This document shows, one piece after another, positions 35,498 through 43,787 of a DNA stretch of 64,000 bases. A program made the position numbers and the translations under genes. Positions within the stretch are counted from its first letter, which is position 1, and each line of letters starts with the position of its first letter. Origin of the DNA: Microcaldota archaeon (GTDB lineage Archaea; Micrarchaeota; Micrarchaeia; Anstonellales; JAGGVH01). Under the pieces are notes generated by a model. That model searched no databases and was not told where the DNA came from. It saw only the letters and a program-made list of their open reading frames with translations. The stretch is taken from contig JAHKLX010000015.1 in assembly GCA_020854835.1 (NCBI GenBank), positions 1-64,000 on the forward strand, in the 5' to 3' direction.

Positions 35498-38461
35498 ATG
35501 AATATGAATGAGATGTATAAGGTTGATAAAATGAAGATTTTATTTTCATTTTTTGTTTTTGTTTTAATGTTTACAAGCATGGCATATGCAGGAACTTTCA
35601 GCGGTCGTGTAGTTGACGGAGCATCAGGAGCACCTTTAGAAAATGTTTTGGTAACACCTACTCCCTCAACAACTTCAACTGAAATTCTAGAAGATACAAA
35701 TCAAGGGCAAGTAATTTCATTATCAACATCAACAGACAATTACATAGTTTACTCTCAAATTATGGATCGTATTGGTATTGTGGAGAGTACAGACAATCGC
35801 ATCCAGTTTTATGTTTTTGATAATTCAGGTACGTTTTTGGGAAGTGATATTCTAGATATAGGGGATTCATATACTATTCCTGGAACATCAGATAGAATTG
35901 TTTACAGAACACCCACTATGGGAGTAAACCCCTATTCTGATATACATTACATAGGTGGGCTCAAATCAATAAATTATGACTATATGATAACTTTGGTCAA
36001 TTTTGTTCCTGGCACACCTGTTTTGTGTAATTTCAACTTTTATAATATGTCAGAATCACCAATGTCTCTTTTGACACCGTGGCAAGGAAGCCCTGGCGAT
36101 TCAATAGTAATAGACGGCTATACTTTAACTATCACATCGGCTACTGCAGGTCCTGAAATATTCCAAGAGTTTTGTGTGCTTGAAGTTATACCTCCTTCTG
36201 GAACAGTTTCATCAGTTGAAATTTTTCCAATAGTTGACATTTACAAAACCTACACCACTGGCTCCGAACTAACTGATTCAAATGGGAACTTTCAAATCAA
36301 TTATCTTGATGGGAATTATATATTCACATTTTCAAAGTCAGGATATCAAGATCTACACATAAGTGCACCTGTTTCTAGCGGAACAAATTATGATTATTCT
36401 TCATTTTTTGGAAACATTAAATTGTATAGATTATCAACAATCCCTGGATCTGGAGATGGTTCTATTTCGGGTGTTGTTAGAGAAAGTGTTACAGGAGATC
36501 CAATAGAGAATGCTTTAGTTGAAGTTTATAATGGAACTGACATTGTCGGTAGCACACTGACTAATTCTGCAGGAACATATTCAATTCCAGTTTCTTCTGG
36601 GGATTATATTGTAATGGCAAGTGCATCTGGTTATTCATCTAATTCTGTTGCTGCACCAACAGTTAATACTGCCAACCCCGGGCAAAGACATGTTGCTGCA
36701 CCAGATATATTGTTGACATCCGGTGCCTCAACTGCACCTTTGAGTGGTTATGTACGCAATGCATTAACAAATGATCCTATTAGATCTGTTAGTGTACGTT
36801 TAACTCTCCCCGATGGTACTTTAAGAACCACAACCACAAATTCATATGGTTATTATACTATTTCAGTAACTAAAAATACTGTCCTCCAAAGAGTTGAGTT
36901 TAGGGCCACAGGATACACTACAAAAGGTTTTGAACCCTTTTACGTTGGTCCATCAGGACAATCACTTGACGTTTATCTAAATGAAATTACAACTGAAGGA
37001 CAGGTATCTGGTTACGTTACAAATTCTGTTACTGGGGCACCCATAATCAATGCTCAAGTGACTGATGGATTTACAACCGCATATACAAATAACGCAGGAT
37101 ATTATTCCATTAATGCGCGTTCAGGAAGTATCAATTTAACATATACTGCGCTTGGCTATTATCAAAACGAAATAACTGTAAATGTTCCTGCTTACGGAAC
37201 AATAACTCAAAATGTTGAACTCGATCCTGCTCCTTTAGGGTGGGTTCATGGTTATGTATTTAGAGAAAATGGGAATCCAATATCTGGTGCAACAGTTTCC
37301 ATTTCAGGAACTTCAACAACAACCAGTGCAGACGGTTCTTACAATCTAAGCTATACTGAGGGAACTTGGACTGTTGGTGCTTCAGCATCTGGTTTCAATA
37401 CAAGAACCACTTCGCTTATAATCACTCGTGATTTAGGAACAGAACATAATTTCACTTTACAGTTGACCTCTAGTGATGATGGAGGATCCTCTTCTGGCGG
37501 AAGTGGATCATCCGGATCAGGGGGAAGCGGAACAATTCCAAGCGGAGGTGGTGTTACAACAACCCCGCCCACCACCCACACCACCTCTGCTTCTTCATCT
37601 GAAGAAGGAGGATTAATAATTGAAAGAAAAATAGTTCATATAAACAATCAGCCTTCAAAAGTTATTTTAACTGTTAGAAATACAGGAGAAAGTGTAGGAC
37701 CTTTCGAAATACGTGAAAGACCACCTTCTTATGTAAATGCAAAAGACATCGGAGGATACACATTAACTCCATATGAGGTTATCACAACACCTTTAACTAT
37801 AATATGGAGATTTGATGGTTTGGCATCAGGTGGAAAAATAGTGTTTGCGTATGAAATAGATGGGGATTACAAAACTCTTCATGAAAAAAATTTCGAAGCA
37901 AATATATATTATCTAAAAGCCAGTGTTCCAACTCCACAAATAATATCTGAAAAAGTTGTGATCACAGCACCATCAAAAGCTTTTGTTGGGGATACAATTA
38001 CTGTAACTCTCATGGAAGAGGATGGGAAAGCTTTGGCAAATTATCCTCTCATAGTTGTCTCACCTTATAGAAATACCTATACTCTCACTACAGACAGTGA
38101 AGGAAAAATTAGGTTGACTTTAGAGCTAAAAGGTGTTTACAACTATATTGTTCCAGATAAAGAGATTGTTGCAGAGGTTTCCACCGAAGCAGTTGATAGA
38201 GACGCATCAATGCCAGAGGTTACAGATATTGGCTTAGTTGATGTGGATCTTGATGATTCTCAAGGTTTTTTTGAAACAGCAATGCAAATAGTTGGCGAAA
38301 CCTTCATAGTTCCTTTAATAATATTGATTTTAGTAGGCGGAATTATAGTTATAGTAATCGGGGCCTATGTTGGATACACACTCTATCCTGCGCCTAAAAA
38401 ATCAGATTCAAAAAAGGAAACTGTAGTTATTGAAACAGGCAAACCAAAAAGACCTATTTAG
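35498..38461 (+). CDS. Surface protein, carboxypeptidase-regulatory-like repeats, C-terminal anchor
   Basis: About 987 residues. I chose ATG 35498 because GGTGGTGG at 35486-35493 then serves as its ribosome binding site; the first ATG (35483) lies on that site. The signal peptide is KILFSFFVFVLMFTSMAYA. Carboxypeptidase-regulatory-like units begin near residues 30, 319, 413, 502 and 581 (SGRVVDGASGAPL, SGVVRESVTGDPI, SGYVRNALTNDPI, SGYVTNSVTGAPI, HGYVFRENGNPI). A Ser/Gly then Thr/Pro-rich linker spans about 657-704, then two further beta domains. A single membrane helix sits near 927-960, with a short basic tail ending KRPI. This is the membrane-anchored member of the three-gene operon. Confidence 0.8.
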   Translation: MNMNEMYKVDKMKILFSFFVFVLMFTSMAYAGTFSGRVVDGASGAPLENVLVTPTPSTTSTEILEDTNQGQVISLSTSTDNYIVYSQIMDRIGIVESTDNRIQFYVFDNSGTFLGSDILDIGDSYTIPGTSDRIVYRTPTMGVNPYSDIHYIGGLKSINYDYMITLVNFVPGTPVLCNFNFYNMSESPMSLLTPWQGSPGDSIVIDGYTLTITSATAGPEIFQEFCVLEVIPPSGTVSSVEIFPIVDIYKTYTTGSELTDSNGNFQINYLDGNYIFTFSKSGYQDLHISAPVSSGTNYDYSSFFGNIKLYRLSTIPGSGDGSISGVVRESVTGDPIENALVEVYNGTDIVGSTLTNSAGTYSIPVSSGDYIVMASASGYSSNSVAAPTVNTANPGQRHVAAPDILLTSGASTAPLSGYVRNALTNDPIRSVSVRLTLPDGTLRTTTTNSYGYYTISVTKNTVLQRVEFRATGYTTKGFEPFYVGPSGQSLDVYLNEITTEGQVSGYVTNSVTGAPIINAQVTDGFTTAYTNNAGYYSINARSGSINLTYTALGYYQNEITVNVPAYGTITQNVELDPAPLGWVHGYVFRENGNPISGATVSISGTSTTTSADGSYNLSYTEGTWTVGASASGFNTRTTSLIITRDLGTEHNFTLQLTSSDDGGSSSGGSGSSGSGGSGTIPSGGGVTTTPPTTHTTSASSSEEGGLIIERKIVHINNQPSKVILTVRNTGESVGPFEIRERPPSYVNAKDIGGYTLTPYEVITTPLTIIWRFDGLASGGKIVFAYEIDGDYKTLHEKNFEANIYYLKASVPTPQIISEKVVITAPSKAFVGDTITVTLMEEDGKALANYPLIVVSPYRNTYTLTTDSEGKIRLTLELKGVYNYIVPDKEIVAEVSTEAVDRDASMPEVTDIGLVDVDLDDSQGFFETAMQIVGETFIVPLIILILVGGIIVIVIGAYVGYTLYPAPKKSDSKKETVVIETGKPKRPI

Positions 38462-38963
38462 ATAACCAATCTAAATTTATTTTTTTACTTTTTTTTGTTT
38501 TTATTTCTTTTAGACTATAAGCTTTAACACTTTTAGTGCCCATCATTTCAATAACAGGAATATTTCTTTTTTCATAATTATCTTCACACCTCACAAGGGC
38601 ATAATCTATCATTTCTGCTTCGATATTTTCCATTATTTTGTCTTCAGGGTACTTTCTTTTAATTAATCTTTTTTTCAATATTTTTGGATTACACCTCAAA
38701 ACAAAAACTTTATCAACATTTAATTTCATATCGCAACCCAGATGGCCGTCCAGTATTATATTGTCTTTATTTTCAAGCAGAATATTCAATTCTTTTTCAG
38801 TTTTTTTAATATCTACGATCAAAGCACCCCATTTATCTTTTTTAATTTTGAATTTTTTAGCAGTATTGTTTAATTCGACCAATTCAAAATTTAATTTTGT
38901 TTTAAGATATTTGGCCAGCGTACTTTTGCCAGTTCCAGGAACGCCAGTAATTAAAATTTTCAT
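38454..38963 (-). CDS. Fap7/AK6-type adenylate kinase
   Basis: Atypical adenylate kinase/ATPase of the Fap7 (AK6) family, which in eukaryotes and archaea helps mature the small ribosomal subunit by acting on uS11. The P-loop is GVPGTGKST. LDGHLGCD corresponds to the family's HLxH-type region with the second His replaced by Cys-Asp. RKYPEDKIMENIEAEMIDY is the lid region. At 169 residues it is normal. Its stop overlaps the 3' end of the surface-protein gene by eight bases. Confidence 0.9.
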   Translation of the reverse strand: MKILITGVPGTGKSTLAKYLKTKLNFELVELNNTAKKFKIKKDKWGALIVDIKKTEKELNILLENKDNIILDGHLGCDMKLNVDKVFVLRCNPKILKKRLIKRKYPEDKIMENIEAEMIDYALVRCEDNYEKRNIPVIEMMGTKSVKAYSLKEIKTKKSKKINLDWLSK

Positions 38964-38983
38964 AAAACTTTCTCAACAAAGAG

Positions 38984-38994
38984 TTTTATAAATA
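38984..38994. promoter_or_regulatory. TATA box between fap7 and the pilin-like cluster
   Basis: TTTTATAAATA lies 21 bases from the fap7 start and 20 bases from the ATG at 39014 and is nearly palindromic. Either gene could be leaderless from it. Confidence 0.5.
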
Positions 38995-39013
38995 TTTACA
39001 GTTTAAATAAATT

Positions 39014-39874
39014 ATGCGTTTGTATGTTTTTGTATTGATTATGCTGATATCTATTTCGTTCAGTGCCAATCTTTATCTTATAGAACATTTCGTTTTTTAC
39101 CATATTGGTGAACAGCAGTATTCTATTTCATCAGCAACTTGTACAGGAAATTATTATGTTGTTACTGTATCTGATGAGCCCCATATGGTTTTAGGAGAGG
39201 ATTATTTTGGCAATCCTAAGATTGTTACAGACAAAGAAATTATAAAAGAAGTTCTAGTTTGCCATTATGGATTAACTTCAGACAATTCAACTTTTTATCT
39301 GAACCAGTCTATTAATTATTTTGAGGAATTTAAAAATTCAACAATAGATGAATATTTTTCTTGGGATTGCAAAAAAACATTAGGTCTTCATAAAAATTGG
39401 TGTAATGACAGAGATTCATGCAGATTGGTTTGCTTTCAGAAAGAATCATGTCAGTATCTAATGCTTTCTATCAGATGGCCTTTTGTAGATGCTATGGTGG
39501 ATTATGCAAATCAAACCCTTGAACTGCAAAATAAAATAAATGCAACATATTCTTTTGATAGTATGGGGTCTTATAAAGAATATGTTGATGCGATGGCCTA
39601 TATTCACCATTCCCGACAAAACCTTCAAAAAAATCCCATTATAGGAACCTGGCCTTTTTGTACAATGCCCGGATACAATTGGACTAGTGCTAAAAATGCT
39701 TATTTAACTGCTTTGAAAGCGTATTATGTAGAATACCCAACAGAATCATTGGAAGACATGGCAAAAAACGTGAAATCTAACAGTGAAAATAGAATTCTTA
39801 TGTTCAGAACTCGCAATTATATGATTAGAAAAAATCAAACTTTATTTGCCAATCTAACTGCAGACCATTATTAG
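39014..39874 (+). CDS. Secreted hypothetical protein opening the pilin-like cluster
   Basis: 286 residues with an N-terminal signal peptide (LYVFVLIMLISISFSA) and no later membrane helix. The mature part contains at least eight cysteines, mostly between residues 110 and 150 (DCKKTLGLHKNWCNDRDSCRL), suggesting disulfides. No family is recognised. It is the first gene of a plus-strand run that continues with four pilin-like proteins, a PrsW protease and a second signal-peptide protein. Confidence 0.65.
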   Translation: MRLYVFVLIMLISISFSANLYLIEHFVFYHIGEQQYSISSATCTGNYYVVTVSDEPHMVLGEDYFGNPKIVTDKEIIKEVLVCHYGLTSDNSTFYLNQSINYFEEFKNSTIDEYFSWDCKKTLGLHKNWCNDRDSCRLVCFQKESCQYLMLSIRWPFVDAMVDYANQTLELQNKINATYSFDSMGSYKEYVDAMAYIHHSRQNLQKNPIIGTWPFCTMPGYNWTSAKNAYLTALKAYYVEYPTESLEDMAKNVKSNSENRILMFRTRNYMIRKNQTLFANLTADHY

Positions 39875-39909
39875 AAATATATTTAACTTTAACCATCTTT
39901 ATTTAAATT

Positions 39910-40974
39910 GTGATTAATTTTGAAACACATAAAAAGGGATTTTTATCTTTTATCTTAGTTATGATTTTTGGATCAGTTGTTATGGCTTCTCTCTATACCT
40001 ATACCGCATCTTATTATCCTCAAAATTATCAGCAGGCATTAATATCTGAAAGAATTTATTATCAAACTCTAGATGCTAAACACAATATTGGAGGTTTGGC
40101 GCGGGAGGGTTTGTGGCTTGGGACAGTCATTCATATGGTTAGGAGTTTATTTTGTATTGAGGATTGTTTTTGCAATCCTGCATTCACTTCAGCAACATAT
40201 ACTGCAACGCTTTCAGGAATACCTATTGGCCCGGCACACACTTTAATTTGCAACATAATCGGTGTGATGAAAGTCTTTATCGATCCGTGCGAATTTCCTG
40301 CGTGCAAAATGGAGGATATTCCTAATATTGGTATACAGCCTGTATTAGATCCCCATAAATTAGATGATTCAATTGATCCAAATGAAGATTTAAGGCGCGG
40401 AGTTTCCTTTATGCTTTTTACTGATCAGCTTATTAGATTCAATGACGAAGAAAAAACAGTTTTGTACATATGTGCAGATACTCCTTCTGATTTTGAAGAT
40501 TGTGTTTCAGACATCACAACCCTCCATTCATTTTTTCAAGGAAATTATGATGTCCAAAGCGTGAAAGACAGCATCGAATCAACAAATAATTGGAATTCAG
40601 GAAAATGTGCAGTTCTGGTTCCCACCAGTTTCGATTTAAAAAAATTAAAGTGGGAAACATCATGTGACGATAAAATAATAACTGAACTAAAGTCAGGTTA
40701 TGGGAGCATTGATATTGTCAGTAGCAATTCTAACAATCCTCACCCTCGCCCAGATATTGAGGTCAATTCAAATGTTAAATTTAACACTCTCGGGGTTGTT
40801 GGTTATGACAAAACTACAAATTCAATTTCATATGGGTATGTACCTCCTAACAAAGAATTTAAATACTCCGAGGATTTATCTTCTGAAGATCAATTTATAG
40901 ATTTTATTGCAAAAGGTTTTGGAGTTATTGATGATTTAATAGGTTATAAATTAGATATCGAGGGAGGATACTAA
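39910..40974 (+). CDS. Pilin-like membrane protein, Cys-rich ectodomain
   Basis: 354 residues from a GTG start, with AT-rich TATA-like sequence just upstream and no ribosome binding site. The N-terminus HKKGFLSFILVMIFGSVVMASLYTY is a short basic segment followed by one hydrophobic helix, as in type IV pilin-like proteins. The residue five after the KG is Ile rather than the usual Glu, so prepilin peptidase processing is uncertain. The large ectodomain has several cysteine pairs (CIEDCFC, CEFPAC). Unknown function; likely a component of the same surface structure as the next genes. Confidence 0.6.
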   Translation: MINFETHKKGFLSFILVMIFGSVVMASLYTYTASYYPQNYQQALISERIYYQTLDAKHNIGGLAREGLWLGTVIHMVRSLFCIEDCFCNPAFTSATYTATLSGIPIGPAHTLICNIIGVMKVFIDPCEFPACKMEDIPNIGIQPVLDPHKLDDSIDPNEDLRRGVSFMLFTDQLIRFNDEEKTVLYICADTPSDFEDCVSDITTLHSFFQGNYDVQSVKDSIESTNNWNSGKCAVLVPTSFDLKKLKWETSCDDKIITELKSGYGSIDIVSSNSNNPHPRPDIEVNSNVKFNTLGVVGYDKTTNSISYGYVPPNKEFKYSEDLSSEDQFIDFIAKGFGVIDDLIGYKLDIEGGY

Positions 40975-40975
40975 A

Positions 40976-41320
40976 ATGAAAGGACAATTATCTTTAGAAT
41001 TGCTTTATGCAGTTTTTGTAATAATCGTTATAATAATAATGATTGTATCAGTATCTTCTCCAATGATAAAAGGGGGAATCAAAAGCGGAAATCTGACAAG
41101 AGACACTACAAATTCATGGTATTTCAGTTTAGCAAAGTCATCCACTTGGAATATAAGAAGTGGATTTGCAGATTTGTATTATGGCAAGAATAAACTGTCT
41201 TTTAATCAAGACTGCCAAACATTTCTTGGAACTGGAAAAATCAGATCTGTTAGTTGTGGTTCAGTGCAGGTTCCTGCGGTGAATCACAGAGCAGGAGGTA
41301 ATAAAATTGAACCATGGTAA
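40976..41320 (+). CDS. Type IV pilin-like protein (class III signal peptide)
   Basis: 114 residues. The N-terminus MKGQLSLELLYAVFVIIVII matches the archaeal class III signal: Lys-Gly before the cut, then QLSLE with Glu at +5 and a hydrophobic helix. The ectodomain is about 75 residues with two cysteines (NQDCQTF, RSVSCGS). GGGAGGATACTAAA precedes the ATG. It overlaps the next gene by 14 bases. It is probably a minor or major subunit of a pilus-like filament, assembled by machinery outside the window. Confidence 0.75.
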   Translation: MKGQLSLELLYAVFVIIVIIIMIVSVSSPMIKGGIKSGNLTRDTTNSWYFSLAKSSTWNIRSGFADLYYGKNKLSFNQDCQTFLGTGKIRSVSCGSVQVPAVNHRAGGNKIEPW

Positions 41321-41705
41321 AGGAATGATATCATTTGATTTGATGATTTTTATGCTAGGTGTGGTCATGATTATTTATTTACTTTTCACTGTAACAATCA
41401 TAGTGAATCATAGAACATCCATCAGGTTATATGAAATTCAAAAATACAATTGGGTTATGCAGGTCGCAGATGGGATTGTAAAATTTGGTTCAGTAACAGG
41501 AGACATCTACAACGATCACGAGTTCCAATCAACTTATGATTTAACAGATTATGAGTTTAAAGGAAAACTCCCTTCAGCTTATGCTATGGATTTAAACGCA
41601 ATCGCCCCACTTCCTTCAAACCAACACAGGGTTTGTGTTTCTCGATATGGTGTTGATGCGAATGACAACAAAAAAATAATGAAAATAATAGTTTGTGTGG
41701 ACTGA
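41307..41705 (+). CDS. Pilin-like membrane protein, TTG start
   Basis: 132 residues. The strong site GGAGGT at 41294-41299 is seven bases from TTG 41307, which keeps HGKGMISFDLMIFML intact: Lys-Gly before the presumed cut and Asp at +5 (MISFD), followed by a hydrophobic helix. The internal ATG at 41325 would lose the Lys-Gly. The mature domain is about 100 residues with two cysteines near the end (HRVCVSR, IIVCVD). It overlaps the preceding pilin gene by 14 bases and ends just before the next. Confidence 0.65.
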   Translation: MNHGKGMISFDLMIFMLGVVMIIYLLFTVTIIVNHRTSIRLYEIQKYNWVMQVADGIVKFGSVTGDIYNDHEFQSTYDLTDYEFKGKLPSAYAMDLNAIAPLPSNQHRVCVSRYGVDANDNKKIMKIIVCVD

Positions 41706-41709
41706 TGAT

Positions 41710-42108
41710 ATGATAAGTTGGGAAAGTGTATTTTCATTGCTTTTTGCTTCTGTTTTATTAGGTTTTATTATATTGACATTTAATGCATATGGGGTGGACA
41801 CAGTTTTATATGAATATCAACTTGCTAATGATTTTGCAGAAGTTGTTTATAAGACAAACACTCCTGTTGGAAACAACGATGAATTCAAAAATACTTTAAA
41901 CGAGTTAAAAAAGGATAGTGGGTATTGTATTTGTGCAGCATGGGATGGATCTGAGGAGATTATTCATTCCACATGTGGAGTTTTAGTTTCCCATCAATGT
42001 TCTGATTATTTTCATGATTCAAAATCATCTGTGACTGTTGTAACTAGAAGAGTTTCAGGGCTCGAATTTAAAAAGGTTAAATACTATGTTTGGAAAAGTA
42101 ATGTGTAG
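41710..42108 (+). CDS. Pilin-like membrane protein
   Basis: 132 residues from ATG 41710. The N-terminus MISWESVFSLLFASVLLGFIILTFNAYG is one hydrophobic helix with Glu at position five and Ser at three, matching the MISFD of the preceding protein, but without a Lys-Gly leader. The extracellular part has four cysteines (GYCICAAWDG, STCGVLVSHQC). It is probably a companion minor pilin. It lies ten bases before the PrsW-like gene. Confidence 0.6.
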   Translation: MISWESVFSLLFASVLLGFIILTFNAYGVDTVLYEYQLANDFAEVVYKTNTPVGNNDEFKNTLNELKKDSGYCICAAWDGSEEIIHSTCGVLVSHQCSDYFHDSKSSVTVVTRRVSGLEFKKVKYYVWKSNV

Positions 42109-42117
42109 GCTGATAGA

Positions 42118-43050
42118 ATGTATTATCCAATTGAAAATATAGGGGAAGGTTTGGATCAAATACTCGCATTTATAGAAATGCTTGGTTTGATATTCTTCTA
42201 TATTCTGACTACAATCACTTTAATACAGCTAACTGTTAAAGATAAGTTTGATATAAAAAGACCTTTTAAAAATTTCAGATTTGTTGCAATTTCATCTATA
42301 TTAATTTTCTTAGTTCTGATTTCTTATTATATCTATAATTCTTTCAGTCCAGACATGTGGTTTAAAATATTAATTATTTCTTTTTTAGCATCTACTTTTC
42401 CTGCCTTAACGCTTATTTTTTCATCAGTGATATTTGCTTTTATCAAATCCAATATATTTAGGGGAGTAGTTAAGCTTGTTGGTGCGGGAGCAATAGTTTG
42501 TATGGTTGCGTTTTTAATCAACCAAACTATATATGCCCTCATATCTCCGTTTTTTGCTTTTTCAGCAGCACTTCTAATTTATTTGATAGCACCTTTCTTC
42601 GAAGAAAGTTTAAAGGCAGCAATACTGATTCTTTTCAAAAACAAAGGCTGGAAAATAGAAGGAACAGCATCAATTGTTCTAACGGCGTTTGCGATAGGTG
42701 CGGGTTTTGCTTTTATTGAAAATTTAATTTATTTTACAGTTTTGGTCAATCCTGTTTCAATTGGAATTGGTGCCTGGATTAATATAATTTTAAACAGAAT
42801 CTACATATCCTCCACAGCTCATGGGTTTTTTGTTTTAATGACATTAATGGGGATGCAAAAGAAATTCTTCAAATCAATAAAAGAAGGTTTATTTGCGGCA
42901 ATAGTATTTCATATTCTTTTCAATGTTTTCAGCTTTGTTTTAACTGATTTCTTTGCTAGAGAGATATTGATTGCTTTAGCTGCCTTATTATTATTAATTA
43001 AGCTTTTAGAGTTGGCTAGAAACAATACAAATTCACGAAAAGGTATTTAA
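42118..43050 (+). CDS. PrsW-family intramembrane protease
   Basis: 310 residues with about eight to nine membrane helices. The family hallmarks are FFEESLKAAILILF (EExxK), the GFAFIENLIYF helix, the SSTAHGFFVLM histidine and FHILFNVF. PrsW proteins are glutamic-type membrane proteases of the CAAX-protease superfamily; in Bacillus PrsW cuts an anti-sigma factor. Here it lies within a gene run for pilin-like proteins, so a role in processing or quality control of these small membrane proteins is a reasonable inference, but no substrate is visible. Confidence 0.8.
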   Translation: MYYPIENIGEGLDQILAFIEMLGLIFFYILTTITLIQLTVKDKFDIKRPFKNFRFVAISSILIFLVLISYYIYNSFSPDMWFKILIISFLASTFPALTLIFSSVIFAFIKSNIFRGVVKLVGAGAIVCMVAFLINQTIYALISPFFAFSAALLIYLIAPFFEESLKAAILILFKNKGWKIEGTASIVLTAFAIGAGFAFIENLIYFTVLVNPVSIGIGAWINIILNRIYISSTAHGFFVLMTLMGMQKKFFKSIKEGLFAAIVFHILFNVFSFVLTDFFAREILIALAALLLLIKLLELARNNTNSRKGI

Positions 43051-43090
43051 ATATTATTAGTTAAATTCTTTTTATATATTGGGTGAATAA

Positions 43091-43780
43091 ATGAAGAAGC
43101 TGGTCTTACTATTGATATTATCTAGTTTAATATACCCACTCAATTATAACGCTGAAAATGTCATCAACCCTGATGGTACTTCATATCTTGTTTTAGAAGT
43201 AGATTACACCCCTCTTTTTCAACAGTTGCAATCTCAAGATCCAACTTTGACTAAAGATTCTTTCTCTAAACAGCTTGAAACCCAATGTGGGAATCAATGC
43301 TGGGTTGATCATTTAACGGTAATCTATGAAAAAAAAGTAGAAAACAATGAATTTTACACATATACTGAGGATTATGATTTATTTGTTGTTAGAAGGTCAG
43401 TTTTACATGTTTATAATCTCCCAAAACTTTATCCAGTAATACCTGGAGATTATGCAATATGCAATGACAATCATTTTGCAAGGAACCTCAAACTTCAAGA
43501 ATCAAATTTTTATTACACAATTTATTTGCCCGATCCAATTTCCAATGCTCCCGGAGCACTGAAGATTGACAACAACAAAGCAGAATTTGAAGTAGTTTCT
43601 CAGTTAGATGATTGCAAGGGAGTATATGTGGAATCTTATACCTTCAATTTATATAGGGTGGTTTTAGGATTAACCTTGGCAATTGCCCTATTTTTAGTTT
43701 TCAGAAGTACATTCGGAATGTTATTTAAAAAAAGACCCCCCAAACCTAATGTTGGGGAGGAATATATGTACAGCGATTAA
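43091..43780 (+). CDS. Secreted protein with C-terminal membrane anchor
   Basis: 229 residues. The signal peptide is KKLVLLLILSSLIYPLN; the ectodomain has four to five cysteines (TQCGNQCWV, AICND, DDCKG). One membrane helix near residues 190-210 (YRVVLGLTLAIALFLVF) is followed by a short basic tail with two prolines. GGGTGAATAA precedes the ATG. No family is recognised. It ends the pilin-like run and converges with the EF-2 gene. Confidence 0.65.
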   Translation: MKKLVLLLILSSLIYPLNYNAENVINPDGTSYLVLEVDYTPLFQQLQSQDPTLTKDSFSKQLETQCGNQCWVDHLTVIYEKKVENNEFYTYTEDYDLFVVRRSVLHVYNLPKLYPVIPGDYAICNDNHFARNLKLQESNFYYTIYLPDPISNAPGALKIDNNKAEFEVVSQLDDCKGVYVESYTFNLYRVVLGLTLAIALFLVFRSTFGMLFKKRPPKPNVGEEYMYSD

Positions 43781-43787
43781 AAAAAAT

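Noticed and set aside
41616-42719. Antisense and alternative-frame ORFs within the pilin/PrsW run
   Set aside because: They lie inside well-supported genes and have no start signals.
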